A stretch of DNA of 64,000 bases. It comes from JAWSVE01 sp033852115. Its GTDB lineage: Bacteria; Pseudomonadota; Gammaproteobacteria; Pseudomonadales; Cellvibrionaceae. Made by a program: the position numbers and the translations under genes. The notes beneath the pieces are model-generated. The model made no database searches and was not told where the DNA came from. It saw only the letters and a list, made by a program, of their open reading frames with translations. The DNA lies in assembly GCA_033852115.1 (NCBI GenBank), contig JAWSVE010000010.1, positions 76,356 to 140,355 on the forward strand, given 5' to 3'. Numbering within the stretch: position 1 is the first letter of the stretch; the number at the start of each line of letters is the position of its first letter. Below, piece after piece: positions 27,299 through 35,460 of this stretch.

Positions 27299-27925
27299 CT
27301 ATGAGCGCCGCTTGTCACCCATGTGGACACCGACCTCCATGATAAACCGCATGAGATCACCACCGCTTTCATCGATTTTGGAGAACGTTTTCGAATGAAA
27401 CAACTCAACAGCTCCCTGGGTCAAGGCCCAGTAGGTATAGTAATAGAAGTGTGGTGGTACATCTTCCATGTAGCCTTCTTGAATGCGCCTGGTAAAGAGG
27501 TCGTTCATCGACTCCATGATGTCATTCCGCATCTTGTGGAGTTCCTCAATCATCTCAGGCGCTTGCTTTAGAGCGATGACTTTCTCCTCCAAACGTTGGA
27601 AGAGACGATCTTTGGTAGGGTCTGACATCCGAGATTCAAAGTACGCCCTAGCCGGTGCCGCATAGTTCCCCGCTTCTGCCTCCCGTATCGCATCGCGCAA
27701 ACGATCAGCCAACTGGCTTTCATAATCCAACAAGAGGCGCATGTAGATCTCGACCTTTGATGTGAAATGCTTGTAGATCGTGCCTTTGCCAATATCGACA
27801 TGATTTGCAATTTGTTCGACAGTCACGGTTTCTTCACCGTGTGTAATAAGAAGCTCAAGTGCCGCGTCGAGAATTCGTTGCTCACGCTGCCTAAATTTTT
27901 CGATCTTACGTTGAGTTTTTTCCAT
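27299..27925 (-). CDS. TetR family transcriptional regulator
   Basis: A 208-residue repressor-like protein: N-terminal TetR helix-turn-helix (TVEQIANHVDIGKGTIYKHFTSK, about residues 33-55) and an all-helical ligand-binding and dimer domain. I chose the ATG at 27925 (MEKTQRKIEKFRQRE), preceded by GAGG at a spacing of 6. An upstream GTG would add 23 residues with no homologous look. The ligand is unknown. A perfect inverted repeat at 28140-28158, 215 bases upstream, is a candidate operator. Confidence 0.88.
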   Translation of the reverse strand: MEKTQRKIEKFRQREQRILDAALELLITHGEETVTVEQIANHVDIGKGTIYKHFTSKVEIYMRLLLDYESQLADRLRDAIREAEAGNYAAPARAYFESRMSDPTKDRLFQRLEEKVIALKQAPEMIEELHKMRNDIMESMNDLFTRRIQEGYMEDVPPHFYYYTYWALTQGAVELFHSKTFSKIDESGGDLMRFIMEVGVHMGDKRRS

Positions 27926-28139
27926 ACCAAACCTCGTGTAACGTGGAATACGTCTTATTGGGTCTCTCTCTCCTCCTTTTGCCAGAACAGTCACTAGCCA
28001 TTGGCGCTAGCAGACTGAAAGGTAAGGAGAGCAGTATCTACACACAAATAACAAAAGGGGTAGAAACGTGACCGCTTTATTAAATTTGGTTACGAATCTA
28101 GCACTAGACATCATCAGCCGCAAGCGCTAACAGACGTGA

Positions 28140-28158
28140 GGTTCCATATTTTGGAACC
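28140..28158. promoter_or_regulatory. palindromic operator candidate
   Basis: GGTTCCA, five bases, TGGAACC: a perfect 7+5+7 inverted repeat just upstream of the plus-strand extended -10 promoter. The spacing suits a dimeric repressor such as the neighbouring TetR protein. Assignment to that protein is inferred. Confidence 0.45.
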
Positions 28159-28189
28159 AACCTAGAGCCACCAATCGGGTCGTCGTACT

Positions 28190-28198
28190 TGTTATAAT
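28190..28198 (+). promoter_or_regulatory. extended -10 promoter
   Basis: TGTTATAAT: the TGn extension followed by a perfect TATAAT. No good -35 is seen, as is usual for extended -10 promoters. The transcript would start near 28205 and meet a terminator at 28512-28548. Confidence 0.6.
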
Positions 28199-28204
28199 CT
28201 TACG

Positions 28205-28548
28205 TTCTCAAAAATCTCAATTCTCGAACTATGAGCTTTCAATCCTATGTTGCAGCTCCCTCCAGGTGTTATTGACGCCTAAACGTACCTATTCGTTCTA
28301 TATATACCCCTGCCTAGGCACTGTTGTACAAAAATATGACAAATAGTTTTAAAAAAAAGCAACCAGGACCTGGACGGATCGCAAATTTGTACGATACTTA
28401 CAAATAAGTCGGCGGCACACATCCCCCCAAGTGTTAGTGGCGCTGGCTGGATCATGAAGATGATCCGAACTTTAAGGAATGTATCCTTAATGTTTCACTC
28501 CTAATGGTCTTGACCCGATGCTCTCCCCCAGGTCATCGGGTTTTTTTT
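28205..28548 (+). ncRNA. candidate structured non-coding RNA or attenuated leader
   Basis: This roughly 345-base unit lies between an extended -10 promoter and a strong terminator and has no protein-like frame. It contains several clean hairpins: ATTTGTA/TACAAAT (28384-28404), GGATCAT/ATGATCC (28449-28466), TTAAGGA/TCCTTAA (28471-28490) and the terminator. It also has several GGA triplets, most of them in stems or spacers rather than loops, so a CsrA-sponge role is not convincing. It may be a free sRNA, or the 5' leader of the VWA gene that starts 82 bases after the terminator. I recognise no Rfam family. A second promoter near 28272-28301 (TTGACG) could give a shorter form. Confidence 0.5.
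28512..28548 (+). terminator. strong intrinsic terminator
   Basis: ACCCGATG, 13-base loop, CATCGGGT and eight T. It ends the unit at 28205-28548. An alternative GACC/GGTC pairing inside the loop exists. Confidence 0.9.
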
Positions 28549-28630
28549 GCCTGCTTGGTCCCTACCTCGACCACACTTAACGTTTTTACCCCGGCCCACT
28601 ATAATCTCAAGCAAAACGCCAGGGGCCATC

Positions 28631-29344
28631 ATGACTAAACCGAAAGACAAGACAGTCTCAACACAAGTCTCTAGTCAACAAGACATCACGCAGTTTATCG
28701 ATCAGATTAATAAGCTCCCCGTTACGGCAAGTGAAAAGCCCGGGCGTATTATCTTTGCCATTGACGCCACAGCAAGCCGCCAGCCAACCTGGGATACCGC
28801 GTGCCAAATACAGAGCGCGATGTTCACACAAACGCAAAAGCTAGGCGGGATTCTTACTCAACTATGTTACTACCGAGGCTTTCACGAATTTCAGTATTCT
28901 CCTTGGCATCGCCAATCTCAAACGCTCATGCGTGATATGCAAAGTGTCAATTGCCTTGGCGGTCATACGCAAATTGGCCGCCTGCTACAACACACCCTTG
29001 ACGAGTCTAGGCGGCACAAAGTTAATGCTTTAGTATTTATCGGTGATGCGGTGGAAGAAGCAGCAGACCGACTCTGTGATCTAGCAGGGCAACTGGGATT
29101 GGTTGGTGTCCCGATTTTTATCTTCCACGAAGGCGGAAATCCGAATGTTGGCAATATATTCAAACAATTAGCCACATTATCTCAAGGTGCATACTGCCCA
29201 TTTGACCGTCATAGCCAACGTCGTCTTGAAGAATTGCTTGGTGCCGTCGCAGTGTATGCAAGCGGCGGAATGACTGCGTTACTCAATCTTGCAGAAAAAT
29301 CACCCGAAGCCGTAAAGCTATTAACCCAGCAAATCGCGAAATAA
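28631..29344 (+). CDS. VWA-like domain protein
   Basis: A 237-residue soluble protein built around a von Willebrand factor A-like domain (about residues 45-215). The metal-site (MIDAS) residues are recognisable: IIFAIDATAS (DxTxS, a variant of DxSxS), the threonine in CLGGHTQIGRLL and the aspartate in VFIGDAVEEAAD. The start is the ATG at 28631, with AGGGG upstream. It forms a set with the membrane protein and J-domain frame that follow 9 bases later. A role in assembling or remodelling a complex at the membrane is a guess from this set. Confidence 0.8.
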   Translation: MTKPKDKTVSTQVSSQQDITQFIDQINKLPVTASEKPGRIIFAIDATASRQPTWDTACQIQSAMFTQTQKLGGILTQLCYYRGFHEFQYSPWHRQSQTLMRDMQSVNCLGGHTQIGRLLQHTLDESRRHKVNALVFIGDAVEEAADRLCDLAGQLGLVGVPIFIFHEGGNPNVGNIFKQLATLSQGAYCPFDRHSQRRLEELLGAVAVYASGGMTALLNLAEKSPEAVKLLTQQIAK

Positions 29345-29353
29345 GTTTTCAGT

Positions 29354-29908
29354 ATGATTCTACGCACTCTTCTCGCCGCACTAGTAACCCTTATTTTTTT
29401 CTACGGGTACTACAAATATAGCAATGCGCCGAAAGCACAACGCAAGACCATCTTAATCCAATGGGGTGGAGCCCTACTCGCGTTTATTTTACTGACACTC
29501 GTTGCGTTTGGTAAATTACACTGGATCGGTGCTGTTTTTGCTGCCCTAATTCCAATCGCTCGCGCTCTATTCCCGCTACTAATTAAAGCGTTCCCGATCC
29601 TTCTGCATACGCTTAAACACAAAGCATCTAGTACAGTTCACTCAGGCAATAACTCTCAAGTAAAGACCGCTTACCTAACGCTAAACCTTGATCACGATAG
29701 CGGCGATATTTCTGGCGAAATGACAGACGGATTATATAAATCACGTACTCTAGCCTCGCTATCCATTGCAGAAATAAAGAAACTATTAGGGTATTACCAA
29801 ACAAACGATCAAGAATCATTCCGATTATTGATGGCTTACGCGCAAAGAACATATCCTGATGAAACATTCGAGGGCAGCACGAACAACAGCGCAAGAGCAC
29901 CCGCATAA
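29354..29908 (+). CDS. membrane-anchored N-terminal part of a J-domain protein
   Basis: A 184-residue protein with two or three hydrophobic segments (about residues 5-18, 33-52 and 56-80), then a cytosolic part with YLTLNLDHDSGDISGEMTDGLYKSRTLASLSIAEIKKLLGYY. From memory, relatives in Pseudomonas-like bacteria continue into a C-terminal J domain. Here the frame stops at TAA (29906-29908), and two codons later the same frame resumes with an ATG and a full J domain. It may be one gene broken by a nonsense change, a genuine two-gene split, or a read-through site. Confidence 0.75.
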   Translation: MILRTLLAALVTLIFFYGYYKYSNAPKAQRKTILIQWGGALLAFILLTLVAFGKLHWIGAVFAALIPIARALFPLLIKAFPILLHTLKHKASSTVHSGNNSQVKTAYLTLNLDHDSGDISGEMTDGLYKSRTLASLSIAEIKKLLGYYQTNDQESFRLLMAYAQRTYPDETFEGSTNNSARAPA

Positions 29909-29914
29909 AACGAA

Positions 29915-30088
29915 ATGAATAAAAAAGAGGCTCTTGAAATACTGGGCCTCGTAGATGGCGCTTCAAAGGAAGAGATTACGCACGCACATAAAAAACTTAT
30001 GCAACGACTACACCCAGACCGTGGAGGAAGCCACTATCTAGCAGCTAAAGTCAACGAGGCCAAAGATTTTTTGCTGAAAACACACTAA
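29915..30088 (+). CDS. 57-residue J-domain protein
   Basis: The frame encodes MNKKEALEILGLVDGASKEE, then HKKLMQRLHPDRGGSHYLAAKVNEAKDFLL: helices I-IV of a DnaJ J domain with the essential HPD motif. Alone it would be a minimal DnaK co-chaperone. It is in the same reading frame as the preceding membrane protein and separated from it only by TAA plus two codons. No Shine-Dalgarno sequence precedes its ATG. Its stop overlaps the end of convergent cmoM by 4 bases. Confidence 0.8.
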   Translation: MNKKEALEILGLVDGASKEEITHAHKKLMQRLHPDRGGSHYLAAKVNEAKDFLLKTH

Positions 30089-30867
30089 CCGGGCTTGCGT
30101 AGCAAGACATGAATATAGCGACCTAAACGCATAAAAGGCATAATGCGAGAATATTCCAACTCGAGCTCTAAAACTTTTTCGGGCTCTCTTTCCCTATCGG
30201 TTTTGTTAAGAATATAATCGTGAAACGTACGAATGCCACTTTCACAGATGAATTCAAAATCAGATTCATCGATCCAACGCATCACAGTCTCAGGTTCAAG
30301 TGGGTTTGACGGCGTTAAACTTCCTCTATATCCACCCCATTGTTGCTTGGCAAATTTTTTGAAATTTGTTCTCAATAAATTTTTATAATGAGACCCATGA
30401 ATATTGTAGTAACTGAGCGACAAGTAGCCTCCAGGTTTAAGGCACGTTAAGCAATCGTCGAGTAATTGTTGAGGCTCATCCACCCACTCCATCACGGCAT
30501 GACATGTAACCACATCAAAGTGCTGAGGGAATTGCTTCGCTACATTCTGTATAGCCAGCTGTTTTATTTCAATGCGAGAATCTAAGCCAAGCTGCTTGTT
30601 CTCCTCGTCCGCAAGTGCCAACATATTCTCGGAAATATCACACAATGTCACGTTATGCCCGCGCGTCGCAAATAGCCGCGCCATCTGCCCTAACCCGCCG
30701 CCCGCATCGAGAACAGTGATAGGTTCTTCATCTTGTGAACACTCGAAAATCGGCAAATATTCGCGAAAATCTCGCTGAAGAATAGCTAAACGAATCTCCC
30801 CTTTTAAACCTGAATATACATTTCGCTGAAAACGATGGGCTAAATCATCAAAATTTCTATCTGCCAT
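30085..30867 (-). CDS. cmoM: tRNA 5-carboxymethoxyuridine methyltransferase
   Basis: A 260-residue SAM-dependent methyltransferase that methyl-esterifies cmo5U34 to mcmo5U34 in certain tRNAs. The N-terminus MADRNFDDLAHRFQRNVYSGLKGEIRLAIL matches the CmoM signature. The SAM motif VLDAGGGLGQMARLFATRGHNVTLCDIS and post-motif VVTCHAVMEWVDEPQQLL are intact. Length is normal. The nucleotide pyrophosphohydrolase gene lies 6 bases upstream. Confidence 0.92.
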   Translation of the reverse strand: MADRNFDDLAHRFQRNVYSGLKGEIRLAILQRDFREYLPIFECSQDEEPITVLDAGGGLGQMARLFATRGHNVTLCDISENMLALADEENKQLGLDSRIEIKQLAIQNVAKQFPQHFDVVTCHAVMEWVDEPQQLLDDCLTCLKPGGYLSLSYYNIHGSHYKNLLRTNFKKFAKQQWGGYRGSLTPSNPLEPETVMRWIDESDFEFICESGIRTFHDYILNKTDREREPEKVLELELEYSRIMPFMRLGRYIHVLLRKPG

Positions 30868-30873
30868 TTTGCG

Positions 30874-31215
30874 TCAATTCTCACTATGACTACTCAAAAA
30901 CCGGGCTGCATTGTGTTGACTCTTCTCTAGCATTGCAGCGCCTAGATCAATACCAGCTTTATCCGCCAAGACCAACAGGTAGATAGCAATATCAGCCATC
31001 TCCTGTGCTACCGCGTTTTTACTCTCAACGATGGTGTCGAAACCTTTGTCATCTGACCATTGAAACAACGCCAACAGCTCTCCAGCCTCTACACTAAGCG
31101 CTGCAGCCAAGTTTTTAGGTGTGTGATTAGGATGCCAGTTTTTGGCATCGGCTATCGCATAAAAATTGTCTAAAAGCTGCAACTTTTCATTATCATTGAA
31201 TACTGCGTTTGACAT
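30874..31215 (-). CDS. MazG-like nucleotide pyrophosphohydrolase
   Basis: A 113-residue all-alpha NTP pyrophosphohydrolase of the RS21-C6/dCTPase-like group, which removes non-canonical or surplus nucleotides. Metal-binding glutamates and the aspartate lie in LSVEAGELLALFQW and VAQEMADIAIYLLVLADKAGIDLG. I chose the ATG at 31215, preceded by GAGG at a spacing of 7, over a TTG two codons upstream that abuts the ribosome-binding site. Probably co-transcribed with cmoM. Confidence 0.87.
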   Translation of the reverse strand: MSNAVFNDNEKLQLLDNFYAIADAKNWHPNHTPKNLAAALSVEAGELLALFQWSDDKGFDTIVESKNAVAQEMADIAIYLLVLADKAGIDLGAAMLEKSQHNAARFLSSHSEN

Positions 31216-31343
31216 TCCCAAGCCTCTTTTCTGATACTATGAGATCAAGTAGCACACCGGACGCCGTAATAATCGCTGCTCCAGAAGCTGATAGAAAGTG
31301 ACACCGTAGCGACCACTTATTTTTGCATGAAGTTTAACCGCAA

Positions 31344-31640
31344 ATGCTAGAAACCCGACAGTTACCCTCAACCCGCTGGTTCATTTATATTCTCGAAACC
31401 CATTCTGGCAAACTGTACACAGGTATTACCACAGACGTCACACGGCGCTGGGAGGAACACTCCTCGGGGAAACGAGGCGCGAAGTCTTTGCGTGGAGACA
31501 AACCGGTAAAGCTCCTGATGGTTGAGTCTTCAACTGACCGAAGCAGCGCGAGTAAACGGGAAGCAGAGATCAAACGGCTAAGGCCCCTGCAAAAACGTCT
31601 TTTGATTAATACTCAAAGCCCGGTATCTTTGCTGAGCTGA
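31344..31640 (+). CDS. GIY-YIG nuclease family protein (YhbQ/UPF0213 type)
   Basis: A 98-residue protein consisting of a single GIY-YIG domain: FIYILETHSGKLYTGITTDVTRRWEEHSSGKRGAKSLR (catalytic Tyr and Arg). The late EAEIKRLRPLQKRLLI holds the metal-binding glutamate. Bacterial members are linked to DNA-damage tolerance, but the precise role is unclear. Stand-alone gene. Confidence 0.9.
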   Translation: MLETRQLPSTRWFIYILETHSGKLYTGITTDVTRRWEEHSSGKRGAKSLRGDKPVKLLMVESSTDRSSASKREAEIKRLRPLQKRLLINTQSPVSLLS

Positions 31641-31772
31641 CCGTTATCTGCTTTCTGGTTAACAGATAACCAATGCATACCTATACCGCGCTAGTATAGG
31701 TTCGCCTCCAGGTCCTATAACACCTATAATAGTTCTCCATACATTCATCACTAATTTGCGAACACAGTACTT

Positions 31773-34736
31773 ATGACACATTCTGCCGCTCAGCCGTTTC
31801 ACCTAGTACGCAGTCAGGAAGTTGCTTCTTTAAACTTAACCATTGAAGAGTATCAGCATAAGGCAACCGGCGCCCAGCATATACACTTAGCGTCTGACTA
31901 CGACGAGAATGTATTCTTGGTGGCACTGCGCACGGTACCCAAAGATTCAACCGGTGTGGCTCACATCCTTGAGCACACGGCCCTATGCGGTAGTGAAAAA
32001 TACCCAGTTCGCGACCCCTTTTTCATGATGATTCGGCGCTCGCTTAATACCTTCATGAATGCATTCACCAGTTCCGACTGGACGGCCTACCCGTTTGCAA
32101 GCCAAAACAAAAAAGACTTTAACAATCTTCTGGACGTTTACCTAGATGCAGTATTTTTCTCACGTCTAGACCCTCTAGACTTCGCCCAAGAAGGACACCG
32201 TCTTGATTTTAGCGAGGCAGGCAACAGCAAATCTGACCTAATGTACAAAGGTGTAGTGTACAACGAAATGAAAGGAGCAATGAGCTCCATCAATTCTCAA
32301 CTATGGCAGACCTTATCGAAATATTTATTTCCGACAACCACCTATCACTACAATAGTGGCGGTGACCCAGAAAGTATTACCGATCTTAGCTATGACCAAC
32401 TGTTAGCTTTTTATAAAACACACTATCACCCTAGCAATGCCATATTCATGACTTTTGGCAACATTAGTGCAGCTGAGCACCAAGCAAAATTTGAAGCTCA
32501 AGCTCTCAAACGTTTTGAAAAACTAGAGGAGCATATTTTTGTTCCCGAAGAAAAGCGCTATTACTCACCAGTGCGTGTTATGGAGGGCTACCCCTACAAC
32601 GACGCCAAAGAGCAGGAAACAGAGTCGCCCCAAAGCCTATCAGAAAAAACCCACATTGTTATGGGATGGCTGTTAGGTAAATCCACTAATCTAGTCGAGG
32701 CTTTAGAGGCGCAATTGTTATCAAGTATTTTATTCGATAATAGCGCCTCACCGTTGCAACATGTATTAGAAACTACGGATTTAGGGAATTCACCTTCGCC
32801 TCTTTGTGGGTTAGACGATTCACAACATGAAATTAGTTTTGTTTGTGGAATTGAAGGAAGCGACATTGACAAAGCGGATGCCTTTGAACAGTTGATCCTC
32901 GATACCTTGCAACATGTTGCCCAAAACGGTGTACCGCAAGAAGATCTTGAAGCAGCCTTGCATCAACTTGAATTGCAACAACGCGAGATAAGTGGTGACA
33001 GCTACCCTTATGGGTTACAACTCATTTTGACAGCGTTAAGTGCAGCAACACATCGTGGCGACCCAATTGGTTTACTCGATATCGACCCGGCTATTGTTAA
33101 ATTAAGAGACGCCATCAAAGAGCCTGACTTTATCCAAAACTTGGTACGCAAATTACTATTAGACAACCCTCACCGCGTCCGCCTAACACTAGCGCCCGAT
33201 GAACACATCCAAGAGCGCAAACAAGCTGCCGAACGTCGTCACCTAGATGAATTAAAAGCGTCGTTAAACGAGCAACAGAAACAAGCTATTATCGATCAAG
33301 CGAAAGCGTTAGAAGCTCGCCAGCAACAAAAAGATGACATGTCTGTTTTACCCAAAGTGGGGATAGAAGATGTACCGGCCAACATGCACCATGTTACCGG
33401 GGACTTTAGTACAACGGAAAACTTCCCTGTTGCCTCTTACCAAACTGGAACAAATGGGCTAGTGTATCAACAGGCTATTATTGACATCCCGTCTTTAACC
33501 GATGAAGAATTGCAAATACTCGGTATTTATTCAGCGTGTCTCAGTGAGCTAGGCATCAACGAGGAAGACTACCTCAGCGTACAAAAACGTCAGTCTCAGA
33601 TAGTTGGCTCACTCAATTGCTTCACCTCAATAAGAAGTGATGTACACGACCCGCAAAAAAGTCGAGGCCACATCATCCTTTCTGCAAAAGCACTTGCCAA
33701 AAATCATATCGCTATGACTGACTTGATGGCGGAAACATTACATGGCGTTCGATTTGACGAACATAACCGTATCAGAGAGTTGGTTGCTCAAATGCGCGCC
33801 CGCCGAGAGCAAAGTGTGACGGGCAGCGGTCATAGCTTGGCAATGTCGGCAGCTACCGCGAACATGTCTCCGCTCAGTAGTTTGAATCACAGAGTCTCTG
33901 GTCTTGGCGGAATTCAATTTATTAAGTTACTGGATAAACAACTGCAAAATCCAGAGGGAATGGAGAAATTTTCTGCCACATTACTCAACCTGCACAAAAA
34001 AATTACCCAACAGTCGATGCAGTTTCTACTCGTTAGTGATGAAACTAACCTGCCCGCACAACATTCCCAATTAATCGATAGTTGGCGTAAACACTATACG
34101 ATACAGCCCGCTCGCATGGATGGCAGTGAAATCGAATTACAACAACCCGATACCACGAATGTTCGTCAGTCGTGGTTAACCAATACGCAAGTAAATTTCT
34201 GCGCAAAGGCATTTCCAACTGTCGCTATGACTCATGCGGATGCTGCACCACTGACAGTGCTGGGTGGATTTTTACGTAACGGTTACCTTCACAGAACTAT
34301 CCGCGAACAAGGCGGTGCGTACGGAGGTGGAGCCCAACAAGATAGCAATTCTGCCGCGTTCAGATTCTATTCTTACCGAGATCCTCGTTTATCCGAAACG
34401 CTCGAAGATTTCTCTCAATCTATCCAGTGGCTAAAAGATACCGACCACGCCTGGCTAAGCGTTGAAGAAGCCATTTTGGGGGTCATAAGCTCAATCGACA
34501 AACCAGGCTCCCCTGCAGGTGAAGCCAAGCAAGCGTTTCATGCTGAATTAAATGGACGCACAATAGAACTTCGCGAGACCTTTAGAAAGCAAGTCCTGGA
34601 AGTCAAAGAAGAGGATTTAAAACGCGTAGCAGATAAGTATTTATCCAATGACGATACAGCAAGTATCGCAGTCATTGCGCCGCCTGAAAATAAACAACAA
34701 TGTGAAGATAATGGCCTTGCCAGTCTTAATTTATAA
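31773..34736 (+). CDS. M16C family zinc metalloprotease (insulinase/PreP type)
   Basis: A 987-residue two-halved peptidase of the presequence-protease/falcilysin group, which degrades peptides inside a closed chamber. The inverted zinc motif HxxEH is seen in HILEHTALCGSEKYPVRDPFFMM (about residues 71-75), with the third zinc-ligand glutamate expected in the region VVYNEMKGAMSS. The second, inactive half ends with GGAYGGGA, the typical R/Y loop. No signal peptide is apparent, so it is probably cytosolic. It appears monocistronic and convergent with the histidine kinase. Confidence 0.93.
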   Translation: MTHSAAQPFHLVRSQEVASLNLTIEEYQHKATGAQHIHLASDYDENVFLVALRTVPKDSTGVAHILEHTALCGSEKYPVRDPFFMMIRRSLNTFMNAFTSSDWTAYPFASQNKKDFNNLLDVYLDAVFFSRLDPLDFAQEGHRLDFSEAGNSKSDLMYKGVVYNEMKGAMSSINSQLWQTLSKYLFPTTTYHYNSGGDPESITDLSYDQLLAFYKTHYHPSNAIFMTFGNISAAEHQAKFEAQALKRFEKLEEHIFVPEEKRYYSPVRVMEGYPYNDAKEQETESPQSLSEKTHIVMGWLLGKSTNLVEALEAQLLSSILFDNSASPLQHVLETTDLGNSPSPLCGLDDSQHEISFVCGIEGSDIDKADAFEQLILDTLQHVAQNGVPQEDLEAALHQLELQQREISGDSYPYGLQLILTALSAATHRGDPIGLLDIDPAIVKLRDAIKEPDFIQNLVRKLLLDNPHRVRLTLAPDEHIQERKQAAERRHLDELKASLNEQQKQAIIDQAKALEARQQQKDDMSVLPKVGIEDVPANMHHVTGDFSTTENFPVASYQTGTNGLVYQQAIIDIPSLTDEELQILGIYSACLSELGINEEDYLSVQKRQSQIVGSLNCFTSIRSDVHDPQKSRGHIILSAKALAKNHIAMTDLMAETLHGVRFDEHNRIRELVAQMRARREQSVTGSGHSLAMSAATANMSPLSSLNHRVSGLGGIQFIKLLDKQLQNPEGMEKFSATLLNLHKKITQQSMQFLLVSDETNLPAQHSQLIDSWRKHYTIQPARMDGSEIELQQPDTTNVRQSWLTNTQVNFCAKAFPTVAMTHADAAPLTVLGGFLRNGYLHRTIREQGGAYGGGAQQDSNSAAFRFYSYRDPRLSETLEDFSQSIQWLKDTDHAWLSVEEAILGVISSIDKPGSPAGEAKQAFHAELNGRTIELRETFRKQVLEVKEEDLKRVADKYLSNDDTASIAVIAPPENKQQCEDNGLASLNL

Positions 34737-34756
34737 GGCGACTAATTAATTGACCA

Positions 34757-35449
34757 TTACGGCAGGCGCATAATAAAGCGCCCACCGCCTAGCGTCCCGC
34801 CATTAGCTAGTGAAATGGAGCCGCATTGGTCATTTTGGACATGTAGTGCAGCGACTTTCGAGGCAAAGTACAAACCAAGATTTGTACTGCCGCTTTCAAA
34901 ACTAACACCGCGGTCCTCATTAATCGGAGCGTCAATCATCGCTGAAGGATAGCCACCACCGTCATCTGCAATCTCAATACATAATTGGTTGTTTTCAACG
35001 ACGGCAGCTAACACTATTTTTTCACGAGTATAGCGGGCACAGTTAATGAGAATGTTGTGGATCACACCGCCGACAAGCTCATTGTCGTAATACCAACGTA
35101 AGTTATCATCACACTCAACATCTACCTGAATACCTCGCGTTTGAAATAACATATCATTGCGTGCGATTTGATCATCGAATGTATCCATCACAAAATTTTC
35201 ATCAATTTGCACTGGCAGACGTTGATCCTGCATGCGATAGATAGACAGCAACTGGATTAACTCTCCGCTTATACGAGAACCTTCATACTGTAACGTCGCA
35301 ATTCTTTTTTCTTGAGCAGGATCAGTCTCGTCTGATTCGTGAATATACTCTTCTAAGGAATTTAATAACATCCCTACTGAGTTTTTCATGTCATGAACAC
35401 TGGACGCCAAAATTAGGCTAAAATCCAGTGATTCTCTGGAGTTTTCCAT
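34757..35449 (-). CDS. histidine kinase without sensor domain
   Basis: A 230-residue cytoplasmic kinase-like protein. The phospho-accepting histidine is probably His19 in SSVHDMKNSVGMLL, and the ATPase domain has an N box (HNILINCARYT), G1 box (IADDGGGYP) and a final GLYFASKVA. There is no membrane segment, PAS or GAF domain, so it must sense through a partner. It lies 11 bases after the response regulator-TPR gene. The pair forms an operon, and the TPR protein could be its input or its output. Confidence 0.85.
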   Translation of the reverse strand: MENSRESLDFSLILASSVHDMKNSVGMLLNSLEEYIHESDETDPAQEKRIATLQYEGSRISGELIQLLSIYRMQDQRLPVQIDENFVMDTFDDQIARNDMLFQTRGIQVDVECDDNLRWYYDNELVGGVIHNILINCARYTREKIVLAAVVENNQLCIEIADDGGGYPSAMIDAPINEDRGVSFESGSTNLGLYFASKVAALHVQNDQCGSISLANGGTLGGGRFIMRLP

Positions 35450-35460
35450 AGTCAGTTCCT

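Noticed and set aside
28340..28548. GGA-rich RNA as a CsrA/RsmA sponge (RsmY/RsmZ type)
   Set aside because: The GGA triplets are few and lie mostly in stems or spacers, not in hairpin loops as CsrA requires.
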